39,496 bases of DNA. Source: an uncultured Clostridia bacterium (GTDB taxonomy: Bacteria; Bacillota; Clostridia; Christensenellales; Borkfalkiaceae). This document shows positions 7,303 through 13,473 of the stretch, piece after piece. The stretch covers positions 1-39,496 of the forward strand of contig CANQUL010000006.1 of the NCBI GenBank assembly GCA_947627015.1, given 5' to 3'. The notes under the pieces were generated by a model. That model ran no database searches. It was not told the origin of the DNA and worked only from the letters and a program-made list of their open reading frames with translations. A program made the translations under genes and the position numbers. Each line of letters begins with the position of its first letter. Position 1 is the stretch's first letter.

Positions 7303-7640
7303 CCGGCTTCCCTTGCTGTCCCTTTTAGGGAAAGTGGCCGAACGGAGTGAGGACGAAAGGGTTTAACCCCTCACCGCCCTACGGGCGGAGCTCCCCTATA
7401 AGGGGCGCCAGGTGGGCTCCCTTGCTGTCCCTCGGCTGAGGGCTTCGCGTCATTCTGCCCCGACCGAGGCTTCTATTGCAGTCCAAGGTCGGCACGAGCT
7501 GAAGGCGAAGTAGCCGAACGAGCAATACGAAGTTCGTAAAAGTGTATCCGCGAAGGAATCCCCTTGGTCGATAGACGGACTTCGTACTTCGGGATCCTTC
7601 GGCTTCGCCTCAGGATGACGCGCCCTCCCCACGGGCGGCG
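7303..7640 (+). repeat. Mosaic of intergenic repeat modules, with a REP-like unit
   Basis: This gene-free gap holds, in order: CCTTGCTGTCCC-TTTTA-GGGA; a tandem-GA hairpin (7336-7354); GGGTTTAACCC; the CCGCCC-TAC-GGGCGG hairpin; a CCCC/GGGG hairpin; a second CCTTGCTGTCCC unit (about 7420); module M-c (7460-7512, stem CCGACC/GGTCGG); and from about 7576 a different palindrome GGATCCTTCGGC...AGGATGACG. The last one is of the widespread kind whose translation reads HPERSEGS. I see no gene here. Confidence 0.85.
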
Positions 7641-7649
7641 GAAGGGAAA

Positions 7650-7689
7650 TTTTGAAAAAAATCCGAGATTTCAGAAATTTTTTTCAAAA
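7650..7689. repeat. A/T-rich inverted repeat upstream of a promoter
   Basis: A perfect 13-bp inverted repeat TTTTGAAAAAAAT (7650-7662) and its complement (7677-7689) ends 15 bases before the -35 at 7705. It could be an operator, an UP-like element or a remnant terminator; the sequence does not decide. Confidence 0.5.
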
Positions 7690-7704
7690 CGCATAAAAAA
7701 ACGG

Positions 7705-7733
7705 TTTACAAAAAAAATAAATACTAATATAAT
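7705..7733 (+). promoter_or_regulatory. Promoter of the acidic zinc-ribbon gene
   Basis: TTTACA (7705-7710), 17 bases, TATAAT (7728-7733). Confidence 0.85.
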
Positions 7734-7774
7734 TTATTAGCCGAGAAAAAGGCGTTACCGGAGGACAAACAAAA

Positions 7775-8269
7775 ATGGTACGGTATATCAAGTGCCCGCG
7801 CTGCGAACTCAACTATATCGACGCGGAAAAAGACGAGTATTGCGAAGTCTGCCAAAAGGAGATGAAGGGCATCCCCACGGGCCTCGAAGAGGTCGAGGAT
7901 CTCGAGGATGAACTCTCTCCCACCGAGCTCTGCCCCATCTGCGGCGAGAACATGATGCGCCCCGGCGAATCCATGTGCGAAGAGTGCCGCAAGAAGTCCG
8001 AATACGAGGACGAACCCGACATCAACGACGATGAGGACGATGACGAGTGGCGCGAGTATCTCGACGACGCCGACGACCTCGACGAGGGCCTTGCGGGCAT
8101 CGACGAGAGCTTTGACGAGGAATTCGGCGAGGAAGAGGAAGAGCCCGAGGAAGAGGAGTACACTTCCGAAGAAGAGGACCTCGAGTATGTCACGGGCGAC
8201 GAGATCTATACCCTCGGCGGCGATGACGACGACGAGGACGAAGAAGAGCGCGAGGACGACGACTTTTAA
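7775..8269 (+). CDS. Acidic zinc-ribbon protein, TIGR-type hypothetical
   Basis: This 164-residue soluble protein has two Cys4 knuckle pairs in the first 70 residues: CPRCELNYID and YCEVCQKEM, then LCPICGENMM and MCEECRKK. They would bind one or two zinc ions. The rest, about residues 75-164, is almost entirely Asp and Glu and resembles a nucleic-acid mimic or a disordered acidic tail. ATG at 7775 follows GGAGG. There is no membrane segment. It has its own promoter and terminator. It precedes comF, whose product also carries N-terminal zinc knuckles, but a terminator separates the two. The function is unknown; a role with RNA polymerase, ribosomes or proteases would be typical of acidic zinc-ribbon proteins, but this is a guess. 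Confidence 0.75.
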   Translation: MVRYIKCPRCELNYIDAEKDEYCEVCQKEMKGIPTGLEEVEDLEDELSPTELCPICGENMMRPGESMCEECRKKSEYEDEPDINDDEDDDEWREYLDDADDLDEGLAGIDESFDEEFGEEEEEPEEEEYTSEEEDLEYVTGDEIYTLGGDDDDEDEEEREDDDF

Positions 8270-8273
8270 GCGT

Positions 8274-8302
8274 GCGGGCGGTTTTTTCCGCCCGCTTTTT
8301 TT
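8274..8302 (+). terminator. Intrinsic terminator before comF
   Basis: An 8-bp stem GCGGGCGG/CCGCCCGC (8274-8281 with 8288-8295), loop of six T, then seven T. It ends 21 bases before the comF start, so comF depends on read-through or on a promoter I cannot identify. Confidence 0.85.
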
Positions 8303-8323
8303 CGCTGCCCCGAGGAGACCGCC

Positions 8324-9106
8324 ATGGACGTGATCGGCTTTTTCCGCCGCAAATGCAAGACTTACGACGATACGGTAAACTTCACTTGCGATATCTGCCG
8401 CCGCGAAGTGTTTGCGGGCGAGCGCATCTGCAAGGACTGCCGGGGCAGCCTTCCCTATAACCGCGGCCACGTCTGTCCCTTCTGCGGGCGGCGGGTCAGG
8501 GAACCGGGCGCCTGCCTCGAATGCAAGTTCAAACCGCCCGGCGTGGAAAAGGCCCGCTCGGTCTGCGTGCACTCGGACGAAGCGGCCCGCCTCGTCATCC
8601 GCTTCAAACGCGGCGAATCCTACCTCTATCGCACGCTCGCCGACGAGATGTATCCGCTTCTCGAACGGGAATTTCCCACGGTGCAGATGCTGATCGGGGT
8701 ACCCATGACCGAGAAGAGCCGCAAGAAACGGGGGTACAACCAGTCCGAGCTTCTCGCCGCCCGCCTTGCCGAACTTTCGGGTAAGACCTTCCTTACGCCC
8801 GTCGAAAAGCGCAGGGACACGGACAATCAGCGCGTCCTCGGCCGTCTCGACCGCGAGAAGAACCTCGAGGGCTGCTTTCATGTGCACCAACGCAAAGAGG
8901 TGAAGGGCAAGCGTATCCTCATCGTGGACGACACCATGACGACGGGTGCCACGATCTCCGAACTCGCGCGCGTGCTCCGCGGCGCCGGCGCGGCAAGCGT
9001 GGAGGCGCTTACCTTTACGAGCGTCGAGAACAAGTACCCGTTCGGCAAGCCGCCCGCCCCGCCCGACAAGGAGAGGGGAACGCGGAAAGCGAAGAAAACA
9101 GAATGA
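8324..9106 (+). CDS. comF: ComF-family phosphoribosyltransferase-like protein
   Basis: This 260-residue member of the ComF/GntX family is associated with DNA uptake during competence and acts in the cytoplasm with the ComFA helicase. The N-terminal zinc domain has Cys at 22, 25, 36, 39, 51, 54, 64 and 67. The phosphoribosyltransferase fold has IRFKRGESY, VPMTEKSRKKRGYNQSELLA and the PRPP-binding loop ILIVDDTMTTGAT at 198-210. A GAGGAG lies just upstream of ATG 8324. No comFA is adjacent. The basic C-terminal tail past residue 240 is not part of the fold. A terminator follows at 9159. Whether the host is competent is not shown by this gene alone, since comF is kept by many non-competent Bacillota. 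Confidence 0.9.
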   Translation: MDVIGFFRRKCKTYDDTVNFTCDICRREVFAGERICKDCRGSLPYNRGHVCPFCGRRVREPGACLECKFKPPGVEKARSVCVHSDEAARLVIRFKRGESYLYRTLADEMYPLLEREFPTVQMLIGVPMTEKSRKKRGYNQSELLAARLAELSGKTFLTPVEKRRDTDNQRVLGRLDREKNLEGCFHVHQRKEVKGKRILIVDDTMTTGATISELARVLRGAGAASVEALTFTSVENKYPFGKPPAPPDKERGTRKAKKTE

Positions 9107-9158
9107 ACGGATGGGATGAATGGATAAATTGAATGGAATAGAACGAACGGATAGAACG

Positions 9159-9183
9159 GCCCCGCCTCTCGGCGGGGCTTTTG
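9159..9183 (+). terminator. Intrinsic terminator after comF
   Basis: An 8-bp stem GCCCCGCC/GGCGGGGC (9159-9166 with 9171-9178), loop TCTC, then TTTTG. The 50 bases before it consist of degenerate GAATGGA/GAACGGA repeats. Confidence 0.85.
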
Positions 9184-9228
9184 TTTGGAACCCGGAGCGT
9201 CAAGATTGTCCCTTGCTGTCCCGCCCGC

Positions 9229-9257
9229 GCATAATCCTTCCGCACGGCGCATACATT
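9229..9257 (+). promoter_or_regulatory. Possible sigma-E-type (mother-cell) promoter of the pdaB-like gene
   Basis: CATACATT (9250-9257) matches the sigma-E -10 consensus CATACANT. GCATAATC (9229-9236), 13 bases upstream, resembles the -35. No TTGACA/TATAAT promoter is visible before this gene. Bacillus pdaB is a sporulation gene read under mother-cell control, which agrees. This is a pattern match only. Confidence 0.4.
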
Positions 9258-9356
9258 ACACCGTGGACGCAGAACGGGACTTTCGACAAACCTTGTGCTT
9301 TTCCGACAAAAGCATGCGGGAATCTGCGTCCAAAGAATAGTATCATGGTGATGTCA

Positions 9357-10127
9357 ATGAAATTTCTGATGGTGCGTCTCAAATCTCTCGCGCTCGCCGG
9401 CGCGCTTTTTGTACTGCTCCTTGCGGGCATGGGTACCGCGTACGCGGCGGGTGCCGCCGAAGTCTATTGGAGCGGCGCGCGTTCGCTGCCCATCTACTCG
9501 GTGGAGCGGTCCGACAACCGGATCGCCCTCTCCTTCGACTGCGCGTGGGGCGTCGAATACACCGATTCGCTGCTTTCGACGCTTGCCGGGGAAAAGGTGC
9601 GCGTCACCTTCTTCACCGTGCAGTTCTGGGCGGAGAAGTACCCCGATTACCTCAAAAAGATCGCGGACGGCGGCCACGAGGTGGGCACGCACAGCGCGAC
9701 GCACTCCTATATGTCCCGCCTCTCCGAGACGGAGATAAAGTCCGAACTCGAGAGCTCGACGCAGGCCATCGAGGCCGTCACGGGCAAGGACGTGGAGCTC
9801 TTCCGCCCGCCCTACGGTGACTATGACAACCTGCTCATCGACACGGCGAACGCCATGGGGCTGTATCCCATCCAATGGGACGTCGATTCTCTCGACTGGA
9901 AGAATCTCTCGGCCTCCGACATCGCCGCACGCATCGTCTCGCGCGTCAGGAGCGGGTCCATCATCCTCATGCACAACAACGGTCTGCACACGGCCGAAGC
10001 GCTGCCCATCGTCATCGACACCCTGCGGGCGAACGGCTTTGAATTCGTGCCCATCGGGGAGCTCATCTACCGCGAGAATTACTCCATCGACCCGTCGGGC
10101 CGCCAGATCCCCGAGAACGCCGCATAG
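9357..10127 (+). CDS. Polysaccharide deacetylase, PdaB-like
   Basis: This secreted or membrane-tethered NodB-fold carbohydrate esterase is probably active on peptidoglycan during spore formation. It has 256 residues. The signal peptide LALAGALFVLLLAGMGTAYA ends near residue 30. Catalytic motifs are ALSFDCAWG (Asp61 as base; the second Asp of the classic TFDDG is Cys, as in the PdaB branch where that site varies), HSATH (metal ligands His112 and His116), RPPYGDYDN, IQWDVDSLDW and ILMHN. In-frame ATGs at 9345, 9351 and 9357 compete; GGTGA 6 bases before 9357 favours that one. The missing second metal Asp means activity must be tested rather than assumed. The neighbours, comF and ssb, give no pathway hint. 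Confidence 0.85.
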   Translation: MKFLMVRLKSLALAGALFVLLLAGMGTAYAAGAAEVYWSGARSLPIYSVERSDNRIALSFDCAWGVEYTDSLLSTLAGEKVRVTFFTVQFWAEKYPDYLKKIADGGHEVGTHSATHSYMSRLSETEIKSELESSTQAIEAVTGKDVELFRPPYGDYDNLLIDTANAMGLYPIQWDVDSLDWKNLSASDIAARIVSRVRSGSIILMHNNGLHTAEALPIVIDTLRANGFEFVPIGELIYRENYSIDPSGRQIPENAA

Positions 10128-10189
10128 AGCATAAACGGGGCGCCCATGTCCGAAATTCAGGAAAAGAAATACCGGAGGTACATCATTTT

Positions 10190-10879
10190 ATGGATCACAT
10201 TTCCGAAAAGAACAACAAGGTCTACATCATGGGGGAGATCGTGTCCGAAGCGACCTTTTCCCACGAGGTGTACGGCGAGGGATTCTATGAGTTCTTCGTC
10301 AAGGTCATGCGGCTGTCGGGGCAGGCGGACATTCTGCCCGTCACCGTCTCCGAGCGATTGATCCGCGGCGGGGAGCTGAAACCGGGCGCCTTCCTCTCCG
10401 CGGTGGGGCAGTTCCGCAGCTACAACAAGCTCGAGGGCGGGAGAAGCCGTCTCATGCTCACCGTGTTCGTGCGCGAGCTCGTGGAGCCCGGCGCCGACAA
10501 GAATCCCAACGGCATCGTGCTCTCGGGCTACATCTGCAAGCCGCCCGTCTACCGCACCACGCCCTTCAACCGCGAGATCGCCGACATCCTTCTCGCCGTC
10601 AACCGCGCCTACAACAAGTCCGACTACATCCCCTGTATTGCCTGGGGCCGGAATGCGCGATTCGTGCAGAATCTCAAGGTCGGCGACCGCATCGCCCTGT
10701 CGGGACGCATCCAGAGCCGCGAGTATCAAAAGCGCCTTTCGGACACGGAGACGGTAACCATGACCGCGTATGAGGTCTCCGTTTCCAAACTTGCCGCCTT
10801 CGAAGAGGGGGAAGATTTCGACGTGGACGCGGCGTTTGACATCTATGCCATGCCCGAGCCCGCAAGCGGGCAGGGGTGA
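10190..10879 (+). CDS. Single-stranded DNA-binding protein, Clostridia-type with two OB folds
   Basis: This 229-residue protein resembles the long SSB-like proteins of Clostridia. The first OB-fold has NNKVYIMGEIVSEATFSHE and FYEFFVKVMRLSG. The second runs from NGIVLSGYICKPPVYRTTPF through ILLAVNRAYNKSDYIPCIAWGRNARF to VGDRIALSGRIQSREYQKR. The C-terminus ends ASGQG and lacks the acidic DDDIPF-type tip of classical SSB. It would bind single-stranded DNA in replication or repair. ATG 10190 has GGAGG 11 bases upstream, a slightly long spacing. It is 62 bases after the pdaB-like gene, with no terminator between, so it may be cotranscribed with that gene. Confidence 0.8.
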   Translation: MDHISEKNNKVYIMGEIVSEATFSHEVYGEGFYEFFVKVMRLSGQADILPVTVSERLIRGGELKPGAFLSAVGQFRSYNKLEGGRSRLMLTVFVRELVEPGADKNPNGIVLSGYICKPPVYRTTPFNREIADILLAVNRAYNKSDYIPCIAWGRNARFVQNLKVGDRIALSGRIQSREYQKRLSDTETVTMTAYEVSVSKLAAFEEGEDFDVDAAFDIYAMPEPASGQG

Positions 10880-10896
10880 AGAAAGCCGAGAGCGAG

Positions 10897-10965
10897 ACCC
10901 TTGCCGCCCCTCGCTCCCCTTGGCGACCCTACAAGGGACAGCAAGGGGATGATCTCGGTTCCCGC
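10897..10965 (-). repeat. Partial intergenic repeat (CCTTGCTGTCCC unit)
   Basis: On the minus strand, CCTTGCTGTCCC-TTGTA-GGG lies at about 10926-10947 inside a C-rich stretch. The other modules are absent. The rest of the gap up to the promoter at 11040 is GC-rich and then has an A/T palindrome around TTTTTTCGAAAAA. Confidence 0.6.
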
Positions 10966-11039
10966 ACCCCCGCCGCGGGGCCCGAAACCGCCCCCGTGCC
11001 GCCCGGAAAAAATTTTTTCGAAAAATTTTGCCGGAAGGG

Positions 11040-11068
11040 TTGACAATTCAAAGATTATGGTGTATTCT
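11040..11068 (+). promoter_or_regulatory. Promoter of zinc-ribbon gene 11108, shared motif
   Basis: TTGACA (11040-11045), 17 bases, TATTCT (11063-11068). The block GGTGTATTCTATA is nearly identical at 12311, 14689 and 17088, each before a zinc-ribbon envelope gene. Confidence 0.85.
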
Positions 11069-11107
11069 ATAAGGGATTAAATCATTTCCTTAAGGAGGAA
11101 AACCCCA

Positions 11108-11815
11108 ATGGCAACGAAGTGTCAGTATTGCGGCGGGCAGATATACAAAGATGAAAAATTCTGTCCCAACTGCGGCAAGCCCACGGCCGACGGCAAAAAG
11201 GCGAATCAGCCCGCTTATCCTCAGCCCTACGGTATGCAGCCGATGTATCCCATGATGCCCGGCATGTATCCCTATCCTCAGATGGGCGGCGGCGTGAATC
11301 TCATGCAGCCCATGATGCAGCCGATGTATCCCATGATGCCCTACGGCTACCCCATGTATCCCCAGATGATGCAGCCGATGTATCCCATGATGCCCTACGG
11401 CTACCCCGCAATGCCTTATCCTTACGAGTATGAGGACGAGGAAGAAGAGGTAGAAGAGGAAGAGGCTGCTCCCGAGACGGAAGAGACCGCCGAAGAGGCT
11501 TACGCCGTTGAGGAGACCGAATCCGAAGAAGTCGATGTCGAAGAAGAGGAAGAAGAGGACGAGACCGGAAAGAAGAAGGGCTTCAATGTGCTTGCGCTCG
11601 TCGGCTTCATCCTTTCCATCGTGCTCCCTCCCATCGGGCTCATCCTTTCCATCATCGCTCTCGTGATGTCCAAGAAGTATGTCGGCCGCAGCGGCAAAGA
11701 GCTTGCGATCGCCGGTATCATCATCGGCATCATCCTTACGGTTGCCGCCGCTGTGTGCGGTTACTTCTACTGGGGCGAGATCCTCAAGCTGTTTGGGGTC
11801 AAAGCCAAGGCATAG
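11108..11815 (+). CDS. Zinc-ribbon membrane protein with Met/Pro/Tyr repeats and acidic linker
   Basis: This protein has 235 residues in four zones. A zinc ribbon CQYCGGQIYKDEKFCPNCG comes first. Residues 38-107 are a repeat region rich in Met, Pro and Tyr, where PMYPMMPYGYP recurs. Then comes a Glu-rich stretch with TEETAEEAY, about 108-155. Two membrane spans (about 160-182 and 195-222) match the DUF4190-like pattern GFILSIVLPPIGLILSII...GKELAIAGIIIGIILTV. AAGGAGG precedes ATG 11108. The Met-rich part resembles intrinsically disordered adhesive or metal-binding segments; no function is known. The membrane block and acidic linker are close to those of the genes at 12378 and 17153, so these are paralogues. 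Confidence 0.8.
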   Translation: MATKCQYCGGQIYKDEKFCPNCGKPTADGKKANQPAYPQPYGMQPMYPMMPGMYPYPQMGGGVNLMQPMMQPMYPMMPYGYPMYPQMMQPMYPMMPYGYPAMPYPYEYEDEEEEVEEEEAAPETEETAEEAYAVEETESEEVDVEEEEEEDETGKKKGFNVLALVGFILSIVLPPIGLILSIIALVMSKKYVGRSGKELAIAGIIIGIILTVAAAVCGYFYWGEILKLFGVKAKA

Positions 11816-11830
11816 TTTTTGACAAGCAAT

Positions 11831-11860
11831 AAAAATCGGCGCTCTCGCGCCGATTTTTTA
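11831..11860 (+). terminator. Intrinsic terminator after zinc-ribbon gene 11108
   Basis: A 12-bp stem (11831-11842 with 11847-11858), loop TCTC, continuing into T residues. Confidence 0.92.
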
Positions 11861-11869
11861 TTTTGTCCT

Positions 11870-12198
11870 CCCTTGCTGTCCCCGAAAGGGTCGCAAAACG
11901 CAGTTCTCGCGCATCAGCACAGTGTGCTGTGCGCGGCGTTTTGCGGTGAGTGCCCCGTCCGCACTACTATTGTACTGCGAAGGACGGCACGAGCCGAAGG
12001 CGAAGTAACGCATTTGCCGCGCGAACGGTGACCGTCCCGTGCGAAGATTCTATCCATGATTCCAAGCACGGCACGAGCCCGCAGGGCGAAGTAACGCGGG
12101 GTTCTACCCGAGTGAGAAAGTGGCGCGCAGCGCCGAAAGGGTTAAAACCCCTCTGTCGCTTCGCGACATCTCCCCTACAGGGGCGACAAGACAGCCTT
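11870..12198 (+). repeat. Modular intergenic repeat, copy 3
   Basis: A long plus-strand copy. It has the CCTTGCTGTCCC unit; the intact long hairpin (11892-11945) with a 10-bp outer stem CGCAAAACGC/GCGTTTTGCG and inner stems CGCGCA/TGCGCG and CAGCACA/TGTGCTG; M-a (11955-12007); M-b (12037-12093); a GGCGC-GCA-GCGCC hairpin in place of the tandem-GA one; GGGTTAAAACCC; TGTCGC-TTC-GCGACA (12154-12168); and CCCC/GGGG. From 12199 to the promoter there is only GC-rich sequence and a 14-base palindrome AATTTTCGAAAATT. Confidence 0.9.
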
Positions 12199-12310
12199 GG
12201 GCGGCAGGGCCCGCCGCAAGGGAGAGACGGACCAATCCCCGAGCCAAGGCAAAAAAGGGGACAAAAGTGCGAACGGGAAAAATAATTTTCGAAAATTTCG
12301 GGCGGAACGA

Positions 12311-12339
12311 TTGACAATCCGCGCAAGAAGGTGTATTCT
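12311..12339 (+). promoter_or_regulatory. Promoter of zinc-ribbon gene 12378, shared motif
   Basis: TTGACA (12311-12316), 17 bases, TATTCT (12334-12339), with the shared GGTGTATTCTATAAG block. Confidence 0.85.
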
Positions 12340-12377
12340 ATAAGTAGAATATGATACGATACAGGAGGATAATTCCC

Positions 12378-13049
12378 ATGACCACTTGTAAACAGTGCGG
12401 TACGGAGATCCTTGAGGGCGAAAAATTCTGCCCTCACTGCGGGAAACCCGTTTCGCAGGGTGCAGGCAAAAAACAGCCCGCTCCCATGATGCCCCAAGCC
12501 CCCATGATGCAGGCTCCCATGATGCCGCAGTACGGCTGCTATCCGATGCAGCAGGCGCCCATGGTGACCGTCAACACCTACGGGTGCTCGCCTTACGGCT
12601 GCGTGCAGCAGACGACGTTCGGCTACGGCTACGAAGAGGCTCCCGAACAGCGTGAGCGTCCCGATCCCGAGGCGGAGGTCGAAGAGGCCGAGGCCGTCGA
12701 AGAGACGGAAGAGACCGCCGAAGAGGCAGCCATGACCGAAGGGACCGAAGAGGGCGTCGACGGCGAAGACGTCGAAGAGACTGTCGCAAAGCCTGTCAAC
12801 GGCTTCTCCGTCGCAGGATTTGTGCTCTCCTTCTTCCCCATCATCAACATTCTCGGCATTCTGTTCAGCATCATCGGTATCGCAAGAGCCAAGAAGTACA
12901 ACGGCGCGGGCAAGGCGCTCGGCATCGCCGGTCTCATCATCGGCGTCGTCATCCTTGCGGCCGTTCTCGTTCTCTTCTTCATGAACATGAAGGAGCTCAC
13001 GGACATCTTCACGACCGCGTGGAACGGGATCCTGAAACTGTTCAAATAA
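12378..13049 (+). CDS. Zinc-ribbon membrane protein, acidic linker, DUF4190-like
   Basis: This protein has 223 residues. The zinc ribbon is CKQCGTEILEGEKFCPHCG. A Pro/Met/Gln-rich segment (APMMPQAPMMQAPMMPQ) follows, then an acidic linker containing EETEETAEEAA. Two membrane spans follow with GFSVAGFVLSFFPIINILGI and GKALGIAGLIIGVVILAAVL. The last 20 residues form a short helix. ATG 12378 has AGGAGG 9 bases upstream; an in-frame ATG 27 bases earlier lies before that site. It is a paralogue of the genes at 11108 and 17153. The topology suggests a cytoplasmic ribbon and linker with a membrane hairpin. The function is unknown. Confidence 0.8.
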   Translation: MTTCKQCGTEILEGEKFCPHCGKPVSQGAGKKQPAPMMPQAPMMQAPMMPQYGCYPMQQAPMVTVNTYGCSPYGCVQQTTFGYGYEEAPEQRERPDPEAEVEEAEAVEETEETAEEAAMTEGTEEGVDGEDVEETVAKPVNGFSVAGFVLSFFPIINILGILFSIIGIARAKKYNGAGKALGIAGLIIGVVILAAVLVLFFMNMKELTDIFTTAWNGILKLFK

Positions 13050-13074
13050 CCGGATCGGAACATTCCGGCATCGG

Positions 13075-13101
13075 AGCCGAGGCATTTTGCCTCGGCTTTT
13101 T
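13075..13101 (+). terminator. Intrinsic terminator after zinc-ribbon gene 12378
   Basis: A 9-bp stem AGCCGAGGC/GCCTCGGCT (13075-13083 with 13089-13097), loop ATTTT, then TTTT. Confidence 0.88.
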
Positions 13102-13175
13102 GCGTACAGAAAACCATCCCCTTGTCCCCTTTTTCGCGAGCAAGAGGGGAAGCAAGAGGGGAGCACGCCCCGGGG

Positions 13176-13382
13176 TCACTCCTCGATGAGGTCGTCGAGG
13201 GAGACGTCATAGAGACGGGCCAGCTTGATAAAGTTTTGCAGCGTGGGGACGGTCAGCCCGTGCTCATAACATTGGTACGACTGATACGCAATGCCGAGCT
13301 TTTCGGCAACGTACTTCATGGTATACCCGTATTGGGTGCGCAGCATCTTCAGGTTTTTGGACAAAACGTAGAGTTCTTTCAT
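13176..13382 (-). CDS. Small XRE-family transcriptional regulator
   Basis: This 68-residue single helix-turn-helix domain has LSKNLKMLRTQYGYTMKYVA, LGIAYQSYQCYEHG (recognition helix) and NFIKLARLYDVSLDDLIEE. The start at 13382 has AAAGGAG 6 bases upstream; the upstream open frame runs through the promoter and is not used. It is divergent from the zinc-ribbon/DUF898 gene at 13474, with two palindromes between them. It is likely a dimeric repressor of that gene. The recognition helix differs from those of the XRE proteins at 1846 and 22401, in line with the different palindromes. Confidence 0.85.
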   Translation of the reverse strand: MKELYVLSKNLKMLRTQYGYTMKYVAEKLGIAYQSYQCYEHGLTVPTLQNFIKLARLYDVSLDDLIEE

Positions 13383-13401
13383 AATTTCTCCTTTCAAACA
13401 C

Positions 13402-13431
13402 TTGACATTATACAGTTTCAAACTGTATAAT
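13402..13431 (+). promoter_or_regulatory. Promoter of the zinc-ribbon/DUF898 gene 13474
   Basis: TTGACA (13402-13407), 18 bases, TATAAT (13426-13431). The spacer and most of the -10 are one palindrome. Confidence 0.85.
13408..13430. promoter_or_regulatory. Operator O1, perfect palindrome inside the promoter
   Basis: Arm TTATACAGTTT (13408-13418), a single C, then the exact complement arm (13420-13430). It fills the space between -35 and -10. It is the probable site of the divergent XRE protein. Confidence 0.7.
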
Positions 13432-13438
13432 AAAGAAA

Positions 13439-13457
13439 ATACAGGTTCGACCTGTAT
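13439..13457. promoter_or_regulatory. Operator O2, second palindrome downstream of the -10
   Basis: ATACAGGT (13439-13446), TCG, ACCTGTAT (13450-13457). It shares ATACAG with O1 and lies between the expected transcription start and the ribosome site at 13460. It is probably a second, weaker repressor site; as RNA it would form a hairpin next to the ribosome site. Confidence 0.65.
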
Positions 13458-13473
13458 AGAAAGGAGAAGTACT

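Noticed and set aside
9107-9158. GAATGGA/GAACGGA short repeats after comF as a regulatory array
   Set aside because: The units are degenerate, span about 50 bases and lie in the comF 3' region just before its terminator. I see no conserved spacing.
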